NCBI GenBank assembly: GCA_030613225.1
Contig: JAUWMJ010000042.1
Coordinates: forward strand, 1 to 11,652
From: Desulfobacterales bacterium
Lineage (GTDB): Bacteria > Desulfobacterota > Desulfobacteria > Desulfobacterales > JAUWMJ01
Reading direction: 5' to 3'
Length of the DNA: 11,652 nucleotides
Below the pieces are notes generated by a model. The model made no database searches. It saw only the letters and a program-made list of their open reading frames with translations, and was not told the DNA's origin. The translations under genes were made by a program, and so were the position numbers. Below, one piece after another: positions 1 to 5,176 of this stretch. The number at the start of each line of letters is the position of its first letter. The first letter of the stretch is position 1.

Positions 1-709
1 AAAATGAAAATATTATTGTTATAAAAGCACAAGTCAAAGAAACATCAGCCCAGGGAAGGACTGGCAGGAGAAAAAATAAAGCCGGTATTACTAAGATGCA
101 AAATAACAAAGAGTAATTGCGAACGGTTTTCCAGATTGCATGCGGTGTTTTTTCCCAGGTAATGATGTAGCGGCAGCAGTCACCACCCTTGTGGAAACAT
201 TCAGGGTGCTCAATCGTAGCGAGTTTTCCTATAAATAACAGAGCGATAGATTCAAAAGTGCCCATTCTGTATTCGCACTGGTAGGACTTTTCATGCACGC
301 CCGTTTTGGGGGTAGACTCAATTTCAACTTTGTTTGACCTAAGCTTTTTTGCCTTGACGAGGGCTCCACGACTCATAGTGCTATAAAATTTCCCCAAAAA
401 ATAATAAGCAGAGGCTAAACTAATAAAACCCAGTATGTGTTGCTTTAGTGCGTTTATGCCTTGGGATATTGCGGTATAACGACCAGCTTCTCTAAAAATA
501 CTAGAATTGCCGGTTTTTTTAACCAGGATTTCGTTAAATCGATCCGTTTGGTACTGGTTAAACCAGTGCCCTGTGTCATTCACCTCATATTTGGTCATCT
601 TAGCGTATTCCAGGAGAAAGTTTGTATCTATTTCAGGATAATACTTGCCGATGAACTCTAAATAAACTTTTATGAGGCGACTGTTGTAAATAGGTGTTTT
701 TTTATCCAT
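1..709 (-). CDS. Membrane sensor/signalling protein, N-terminal part (runs off left edge)
   Basis: An open frame of 236 codons starts at the ATG at 709-707 on the minus strand and reaches the window edge with no stop, so the C-terminal part is missing. Residues 1-185 are a soluble sensor-like region. It ends in a Cys-rich signature (HPECFHKGGDCCRYIITWE, residues 168-186) that resembles the end of V4R/heme-NO-binding-type domains found at the N-terminus of bacterial signalling proteins. Residues 199-218 and about 221-236 are hydrophobic and read as two membrane segments joined by a short turn. In related architectures such a region is followed by PAS, histidine kinase or cyclase modules; which one applies here cannot be seen. 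No strong Shine-Dalgarno precedes the ATG. An in-frame TTG lies three codons upstream. A 14-bp palindrome lies 22 bp upstream of the start. It is divergent from the gene at 1256. That it is a gene is well supported; the exact family is less certain. Confidence 0.8.
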   Translation of the reverse strand, partial: MDKKTPIYNSRLIKVYLEFIGKYYPEIDTNFLLEYAKMTKYEVNDTGHWFNQYQTDRFNEILVKKTGNSSIFREAGRYTAISQGINALKQHILGFISLASAYYFLGKFYSTMSRGALVKAKKLRSNKVEIESTPKTGVHEKSYQCEYRMGTFESIALLFIGKLATIEHPECFHKGGDCCRYIITWEKTPHAIWKTVRNYSLLFCILVIPALFFLLPVLPWADVSLTCAFITIIFSF

Positions 710-731
710 TTTATTCAATTAAAAAGAGATA

Positions 732-745
732 TGATAAATTTATCA
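732..745. promoter_or_regulatory. 14-bp perfect palindrome upstream of the sensor gene
   Basis: TGATAAATTTATCA is a perfect palindrome beginning 22 bp upstream of the minus-strand start codon at 709. The position and symmetry suit a dimeric regulator operator, but AT-rich DNA produces such palindromes by chance and no regulator is identified. Confidence 0.3.
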
Positions 746-890
746 CAATATTTTAAAATGAGCGAAAATAAAGTTTTGAAACAGCACTTGAAAAATAATC
801 TTCTCTATAGATTTTTTATCATAATAAGATATAAAGATAAATAACAAAAATAGAAAACCTTGAGGCGGATTGAAACAAAAATAATTTTTC

Positions 891-896
891 ATTATA
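891..896 (-). promoter_or_regulatory. Candidate -10 box for the minus-strand sensor gene
   Basis: The minus strand reads TATAAT here, an exact sigma-70 -10 hexamer, 182 bp upstream of the sensor start codon. The sequence 17 bp further upstream (ATTTAA) is a poor -35, so this is only a candidate. Confidence 0.2.
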
Positions 897-1063
897 CAGA
901 CAAAGAATTGGCCTTAAATTTATGGTGTGCCATGGTCACCTGTGCCAAAATTTCACGGAATATATGATAATTCAGCAATTCCCTGGAGTTGACATGCCGC
1001 TTTGATTGCGCTAATTGTAGCTTTAACATCGGCGTTGGAGTTTCATCCCATATTTTACAGTCC

Positions 1064-1095
1064 TGCCGATAGTGACAAACAATTCGGCACTATCG
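1064..1095. repeat. Overlapping, mutually exclusive inverted repeats
   Basis: Two inverted repeats share bases. CGATAGTG (1067-1074) pairs perfectly with CACTATCG (1088-1095) across a 13-nt loop, and TGCCGA (1064-1069) pairs perfectly with TCGGCA (1084-1089) across 14 nt. Both stems cannot form at once. A T5 run follows at 1106-1110. The element lies about 160 bp upstream of the fusion gene. It could be a protein-binding site, a weak terminator or a leader switch; nothing in the sequence decides among these. Confidence 0.4.
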
Positions 1096-1131
1096 CTTCA
1101 TCTGCTTTTTAAAAGCGAGTTCTTATCAATT

Positions 1132-1165
1132 AAATGGTGTTATATTGAAAATGGTGTTATATTAA
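1132..1165. repeat. Tandem 17-bp direct repeat upstream of the fusion gene
   Basis: AAATGGTGTTATATTGA (1132-1148) is followed directly by AAATGGTGTTATATTAA (1149-1165), 16 of 17 bases identical, ending 90 bp before the start codon at 1256. A tandem pair at a period near 1.6 helical turns could be an operator, and each copy contains a TATATT that could act as a -10 box. It may also be a simple replication-slippage duplication. Confidence 0.5.
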
Positions 1166-1255
1166 AATTTTAAACATTATCAGTGTACCATTTTGTAATG
1201 CAATTAAAACAGATTATGCAGATTACTCTTTGCATGGGCGACAGGATAAAACAGC

Positions 1256-3283
1256 ATGAATGAACAAACAATTTTTATTGAAGTACAACCTCTCTGTGTA
1301 AGATTAAAAGCAACAGTTCGCCATGCTGGGGCAACCAGAAATGAGGGAGAAAGCGTCTGGGTTAAGGCGGAAAGAAAAGGAATTACAGGTTACGGCGAAG
1401 GTTGTCCTAGATCTTATGTAGCCGGTGATGATCTGGAATCGAGTGTCCTGTGGGTACAGGATATGTTTTCAGCCGGAAAAGTACATTTCAATACATTCGA
1501 AGATGTAAAAAAGTGGGTGAAAAAAAACAGCAACCTGATAGATAGATATCCGTCGGCTTGGTGTGCAACAGAAATGGCATTACTGGATCTTTTTTCCCGG
1601 GAGAAGAACTGCAGCGTTGAAACGTTACTCGGTATGGATGGCTACGAACGCCGTGGTCGTTACACTGCTGTGCTGGGAGATAATAAAATATGGAAATTTA
1701 CAAATCTGGCAGATCAGTATCTTATCCGTGGAATTTCAGATTTTCAAATCAAGATAAACGGCAAACTGGAAAAGGATAGAGCCAAGCTGGAGATTCTTGA
1801 AAATTTATGTAAACAGCACAACGTCCCGGATGTGCGTATTCGCCTGGATGCTAATAATTTATGGGCGGGACGTCCTGAAGAGGCTATAAATTATTTAAAA
1901 GCATTGAATGGTCCAGTATTTGCTATAGAAGAGCCTGTCGGTGCCTGTGATGCTAAAGACATAAGCCAGGTCAGCACTGCTACTGGACTACCTGTTATAC
2001 TGGATGAAAGCCTGTGTACATTAGATGATTTATCACACTATATAAATCTGCCAGGAAACTTCATAGCTAATATAAAGATTTCGCGAGTTGGCGGTATTAT
2101 AAGGACGCTCAGAATGATTAAAGAGTTGAAAAAACTGGGTTGGCCTATAATAATTGGTTGCCATGTCGGTGAAACATCGCTGCTAACACGAGCTGCGCTA
2201 ATTCCTGCGCATGCAGCCGGAGAAAACCTTATTGCACAGCAAGGAGCTTTTGGAGACTACCTGGTGGAAAGGGAGCCGGTTGATCCGATCCTGAAATTTG
2301 GTCGAAATGGCATGCTGGATTTAAGTTACCCCTATTACCTGAAAAATGTTCGGGGCCTTAGGTTAACACCTGTGGAAAACTGGAACATCGGATTCGGCAT
2401 GCAGTGCCGGATGCCCTATACTCCTGACGATGGTAGCCCTGACGTTCTTGCCTTGGAAATGCCTGACAGGTATAATATCAATTACCGCGTATGGGGTAAA
2501 ACGGATGGTGAAGACGTTTTGCTTATTTTGCATGGGGGCATGGGCCATTCAGGCTGGCTGGCGCCGCTGGCAAAAGAGTTGCGGGCAATGTCGACAGATA
2601 TAACAGTTGTTGCTGCTGACCGGCGCGGTTCCGGTTTGAATGAAAAACGTGGAGATCTTGATTCAGTTGAGCTGGTAATCGGCGATGTAGTAAAACATAT
2701 TGAATTTTTGAAACGATCTTTTAAGCGAGTTCATCTTGCCGGATGGTGTCAAGGGTGCCAGTACGCATCTGTTGCGGCTACCAGATCGGGCAATACACTT
2801 ACCAGCCTTATTTTATTAACTCCCGGTTTTTTCTGGAACGAGCGTTTCAGATCAGTCATTAGTATCTCAGAAAAAATCGTTTTTGATATGATATCTGAAT
2901 TCAAACTCAAACCTGACCGAAATCATGCCTGTATTCCAATCCCCTTGGAAGCAATCGATTTTACATTAGAAGAAGAATGGCTTGATTTTATTGAAAATGA
3001 TGAACTGAAAACAACAATGGTCACACTGAAAACAGTAAGCATTATGGATGAGATTCAGGAGCTTTCCTGGAGTGCAATGCTCCAGAACATCCTCCCTGTT
3101 CTGGCGATTCTTGCTAAAAATGACCGAATTGTGGATAATAATAAGTTTCAGCAGTTTATGGGTCATATGTTTTCTGAAGGAAATCAGAACAGACTTGTCA
3201 GTTTTAACAGTGCTCATGCAATTCAGTTTGAGATACCTTTAGAGGTTGCTAATGAAATTTTCCACTTTATAAGCCGGTTATAA
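1256..3283 (+). CDS. Enolase-superfamily (MR/MLE-type) enzyme fused to an alpha/beta hydrolase
   Basis: A 675-residue two-domain protein, roughly twice a single enolase-superfamily enzyme. Residues 1 to about 370 are a muconate-lactonizing/dipeptide-epimerase-like enolase domain. Metal ligands are visible as D198 (RLDAN), E225 (AIEEP) and D250 (ILDES). The catalytic lysines are K166 on strand 2 and K274 (KISRVGG). The usual first Lys of the KxK motif is Gln (Q164). Residues about 395-675 are an alpha/beta hydrolase: oxyanion loop HGGMGHSGW (426-434), nucleophile elbow GWCQG with Cys498 in place of the usual Ser, acid D623 and His H654. No signal peptide or membrane segment is seen, so it should act in the cytosol. 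A reasonable model is that one domain epimerises, cycloisomerises or dehydrates an acid and the other hydrolyses or transfers it. MenC-like plus MenH-like chemistry is a precedent, but no men gene is nearby. The ATG has AGGA at 1243-1246. The domains are clear; the substrate is unknown. Confidence 0.9.
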   Translation: MNEQTIFIEVQPLCVRLKATVRHAGATRNEGESVWVKAERKGITGYGEGCPRSYVAGDDLESSVLWVQDMFSAGKVHFNTFEDVKKWVKKNSNLIDRYPSAWCATEMALLDLFSREKNCSVETLLGMDGYERRGRYTAVLGDNKIWKFTNLADQYLIRGISDFQIKINGKLEKDRAKLEILENLCKQHNVPDVRIRLDANNLWAGRPEEAINYLKALNGPVFAIEEPVGACDAKDISQVSTATGLPVILDESLCTLDDLSHYINLPGNFIANIKISRVGGIIRTLRMIKELKKLGWPIIIGCHVGETSLLTRAALIPAHAAGENLIAQQGAFGDYLVEREPVDPILKFGRNGMLDLSYPYYLKNVRGLRLTPVENWNIGFGMQCRMPYTPDDGSPDVLALEMPDRYNINYRVWGKTDGEDVLLILHGGMGHSGWLAPLAKELRAMSTDITVVAADRRGSGLNEKRGDLDSVELVIGDVVKHIEFLKRSFKRVHLAGWCQGCQYASVAATRSGNTLTSLILLTPGFFWNERFRSVISISEKIVFDMISEFKLKPDRNHACIPIPLEAIDFTLEEEWLDFIENDELKTTMVTLKTVSIMDEIQELSWSAMLQNILPVLAILAKNDRIVDNNKFQQFMGHMFSEGNQNRLVSFNSAHAIQFEIPLEVANEIFHFISRL

Positions 3284-3379
3284 GTTATGCGCTTAACTTA
3301 GGGGCTTCCGGAAAAATAAATAATCCAATACTACATTAGGGCTTGAGGCCATATTTGCCCGTCTCAAATATCATGGAAC

Positions 3380-3409
3380 AAAGGGGCTGCCTATATGGGC
3401 AACCTTTTT
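3380..3409 (+). terminator. Terminator-like hairpin after the fusion gene
   Basis: AAAGG (3380-3384) and TGCC (3388-3391) pair with GGCA (3398-3401) and CCTTT (3403-3407) around a 6-nt loop, with a small internal bulge, and the stem runs into TTTTT (3405-3409). This is about 100 bp after the fusion stop codon, so the fusion gene and the PP-loop gene may be transcribed separately. Confidence 0.45.
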
Positions 3410-3451
3410 AATCATTCGTATTCAATACAAGTTGCAGGAGAAAGAACTCAC

Positions 3452-3479
3452 ATGATACCTCTTTATAATATTTTATCAT
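3452..3479 (+). promoter_or_regulatory. Candidate promoter of the PP-loop gene flanked by an inverted repeat
   Basis: An exact TATAAT lies at 3464-3469 and is bracketed by the inverted repeat ATGATA (3452-3457) / TATCAT (3474-3479). The sequence 16-18 bp upstream is a poor -35, so an activator or a chance match is possible. It would give a leader of about 85 nt to the start codon at 3560. Confidence 0.35.
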
Positions 3480-3559
3480 AGGGGTCCATCCAGACAAACT
3501 CGAAAATGATATTTTTAAAGGTCATGTTACCTTGATATTAAGATAAAAGGAGTCTATAA

Positions 3560-4396
3560 ATGAAATCTCGCTTAAATTATTCCACCTGGAAGACAGACAA
3601 CCAGGCTATATTGGAAGATTTGTCTGATAAAAAAGTGATGATACCCTATTCGGGTGGCAAGGATTCATCTGTAGTTTTATACCTTATTCAGAAGGCCGCT
3701 GAAGAATTTGATTTTAGCTATGAAGCGCACGGAGTTTTTTTTCCCGCTAATGTATATTCGGATAGAGACGTAAAAAAAATTGATTCATACTGGCACAAAA
3801 AGAATGTAAGCATCATTTGGCACAAAGTGCCGGTTTCAGATGAATGTTTAGCTGAAGCGTTAAAAAAAGGACAGAGTCCCTGTTTGACCTGTATCCAAAT
3901 GAAAAAAAAAGTTCTCGTATCTCAATTAAACCGGATGATTTCGGATTGGAATTCGATTGTGATAATAATGAGTTATTCTCTTTGGGACCTTGTGAGTGCA
4001 ACACTCGAACATATATCAAGAGCAACTTTTCTTGATAAAAGTTATTCGAGTTCCTTACAGGGGAAAAGCTCTGATGAGAGATTCATTGAAACAGCCCAGC
4101 GGTTTTATCCTCTGCTAAAGCTTAAAAGAGGTCCGACCATATATAAGCCTTTAATCAAATACAATGATCAGGATATACAAAATTTTATTTCGCCAAACAG
4201 TATTCCCTTGCCAACGACTTCATGTAGCTACCAGGAATTTAGGCCAAAGAGAATATTTGCAACCTACTACGATAAAACTGATTTATTCTTTGATTACTCC
4301 AAAGTACTTGATTTTTCAAAAAAGGCGCTGAATCTGCCGGACATCTCGTATTATGAAGAAATCGACATGGAAGAGTACATGACTATGGTTATTTAA
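3560..4396 (+). CDS. PP-loop ATPase, TtcA-like (adenine nucleotide alpha-hydrolase fold)
   Basis: A 278-residue protein with the N-type ATP pyrophosphatase P-loop SGGKDS at 31-36, which binds ATP to adenylate a substrate before nitrogen or sulfur transfer. A CLTC motif at 108-111 and a later Cys222 (TTSCSYQEFRPKR) match the order and spacing of the three cysteines that hold the [4Fe-4S] cluster in TtcA, the tRNA 2-thiocytidine synthase. The conserved GHHxDD-type segment of TtcA is not present; the matching region reads SYSLWDLVSATLEHI (138-152). A different or non-tRNA substrate is therefore possible. The start ATG has a strong AAGGAG at 3547-3552, 7 nt upstream. It sits 276 bp after the enolase/hydrolase fusion, separated by a terminator-like hairpin. 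The fold is secure; the exact family (TtcA-like, TilS-like or PAPS-reductase-like) is an inference. Confidence 0.85.
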   Translation: MKSRLNYSTWKTDNQAILEDLSDKKVMIPYSGGKDSSVVLYLIQKAAEEFDFSYEAHGVFFPANVYSDRDVKKIDSYWHKKNVSIIWHKVPVSDECLAEALKKGQSPCLTCIQMKKKVLVSQLNRMISDWNSIVIIMSYSLWDLVSATLEHISRATFLDKSYSSSLQGKSSDERFIETAQRFYPLLKLKRGPTIYKPLIKYNDQDIQNFISPNSIPLPTTSCSYQEFRPKRIFATYYDKTDLFFDYSKVLDFSKKALNLPDISYYEEIDMEEYMTMVI

Positions 4397-4491
4397 AAAA
4401 AGAATTCACCGCTTTTAATAAATGATGAATTCATACAAAGTCCGATTTAGACGGTTTCGTAAAAAGCCTTTGAATAAGCGCCGTATGGCCA

Positions 4492-4699
4492 AGGGTTCGC
4501 GCAAAAATAAGTTTACATTTTAGGCACATGGATTTAGGTCATTTTTGTTCGATCCGAGGCTGCAAAACCACAGGAATAGCGAGCTATTTCGAGGATTTTG
4601 GAGTTGAGGATCGGACAAAGATGGCCTGACTCCGGGATGTGCCGCGAAGCAAATGCCCTTGGGGTGCATAAAATGTGAAGTTATTTTTTCGCGAGCCCT
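4492..4699. repeat. 208-bp nearly self-complementary hairpin segment
   Basis: The arms 4492-4522 and 4669-4699 are inverted copies at 27 of 31 positions. The inner arms 4537-4555 and 4608-4626 match at 16 of 19, and all three differences would be G-U pairs in RNA. The apex is GGAATAGC (4573-4580) / GCTATTTC (4583-4590). Transcribed in this orientation, the whole segment could form one long hairpin. It lies inside the MITE-like element. Confidence 0.6.
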
Positions 4700-4720
4700 A
4701 AGTAAAAATGCTCATATACC

Positions 4721-4739
4721 CCCGCTAAAAATCAGCGGG
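4721..4739. repeat. Short GC-rich hairpin inside the MITE-like element
   Basis: CCCGCT (4721-4726) and AGCGGG (4734-4739) form a perfect 6-bp stem with a 7-nt A-rich loop. It is followed by an A-run, not a T-run, so on the plus strand it does not look like an intrinsic terminator. Confidence 0.4.
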
Positions 4740-4750
4740 ATAAAAAGGCG

Positions 4751-4810
4751 TAGTGGTTTTTCAGGGACGAGACAATACATACAGTATGTCGAGTTCCTGA
4801 AAAACCGCTA
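4751..4810. repeat. Imperfect 60-bp palindrome inside the MITE-like element
   Basis: TAGTGGTTTTTCAGG (4751-4765) pairs with CCTGAAAAACCGCTA (4796-4810) at 14 of 15 positions, the exception being a possible G-U pair. Its loop contains a second perfect palindrome, ACATAC-A-GTATGT (4777-4789). The design resembles REP/MITE-type hairpins. Confidence 0.5.
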
Positions 4811-4874
4811 CAACGCAGTAGATGAGACTTTTTACGACGCCATCAATAAATGGAAGATAGGGAATACACATCAA

Positions 4875-4980
4875 ATGGATGATCGCAGCTATATAATGGA
4901 AGGCGAAGAAGAATCGATTCGATTAGATCTTAAAACAGACCCTAAAATAATTGAGGAACCGGCAATATGATCTGGAATAT
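4875..4980 (+). pseudogene. Remnant N-terminus of a class I SAM-dependent methyltransferase
   Basis: From the ATG at 4875 the frame reads MDDRSYIMEGEEES, then IRLDLKTDPKIIEEPAI, a TGA stop (4968-4970) and SGI followed by another stop. In methyltransferases of this type the N-terminus has a YIMES...LRL..KTD motif followed by a QALWAGIKPGMRVADIGCG-like stretch. The TGA sits where Trp is expected, and the following SGI matches AGI, after which the similarity ends. The SAM-binding motif I is absent, so no working enzyme can be made. The MITE-like element ends just upstream (4844), so insertion or recombination probably destroyed the gene. The family assignment comes from remembered family patterns over about 35 residues. 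Confidence 0.4.
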
Positions 4981-5167
4981 GAACAGATTGATATACGCAT
5001 CGACGCCCATCATTGTATTTTGGGTGAGCTAAAAGAAACCGACGCGTTTAAATAGACATCCTCCACGGGATCAATATGATTCTCGATTTTCGTGGCTTAT
5101 GCATCTGATGTCCAGCGCGTTTCATATTATCTGCATAGACAATACTTTTTTTTAGTTTTTTACGTAT

Positions 5168-5174
5168 GAGGTGA
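5168..5174 (+). promoter_or_regulatory. Ribosome binding site deciding the ATG at 5177
   Basis: GAGGTGA lies immediately before ATG 5177. The alternative GTG start at 5171 lies within this Shine-Dalgarno sequence and has none of its own, which favours the ATG. The spacing is short. Confidence 0.5.
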
Positions 5175-5176
5175 AT

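Larger units (their letters stand above)
710..1255. other. Divergent intergenic region, 546 bp, no convincing gene
   Basis: This gap separates two divergent genes and should hold both promoters. It is very AT-rich from 720 to 900. It contains a 14-bp palindrome (732-745), a perfect TATAAT on the minus strand (896-891), overlapping hairpins (1064-1095) and a tandem 17-bp repeat (1132-1165). A minus-strand frame from 1029 to 892 (45 codons) reads without stops but has no ribosome binding site and no recognisable motif, so it is not called. An 11-bp match (861-871) to the interior of the repeat element at 10660-10860 may be chance or a remnant. Confidence 0.6.
4450..4844. mobile_element. MITE-like palindromic element with 19-bp terminal inverted repeats
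   Basis: The left end GACGGTTTCGTAAAAAGCC (4450-4468) and right end GACTTTTTACGACGCCATC (4826-4844) are inverted copies of each other at 15 of 19 positions. The interior holds three palindromes described separately. There is no transposase, so it would be non-autonomous. No clear target-site duplication flanks it. It fills most of the gap after the PP-loop gene and abuts a decayed methyltransferase piece. It could be several small elements nested together rather than one. Confidence 0.55.

Noticed and set aside
461..661. A 66-codon plus-strand frame
   Set aside because: It lies antisense to the longer, domain-bearing minus-strand sensor gene and has no recognisable features.
989..1017. Exact TTGACA (989-994) as a -35 box
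   Set aside because: The hexamer 17 bp downstream is TAATTG, a poor -10, so no promoter is called.
892..1029. Minus-strand frame of 45 codons in the divergent intergenic region
   Set aside because: No ribosome binding site, no known motif, and a stop interrupts its possible upstream extension. It could be a gene remnant but cannot be supported.
4402..4432. Inverted repeat GAATTCA/TGAATTC after the PP-loop gene as a terminator
   Set aside because: The stem is AT-rich, the loop is 17 nt and no T-run follows it.
4653..4874. Upstream part of a 105-codon frame overlapping the MITE-like element
   Set aside because: This part is encoded by the element's hairpins and right terminal repeat, so the peptide is a by-product of the repeat; only 4875 onwards looks like old coding sequence.
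4968..4970. TGA read as selenocysteine or recoded Trp in the methyltransferase remnant
   Set aside because: A second in-frame TGA follows four codons later and the SAM-binding motif is missing, so decay explains it better.
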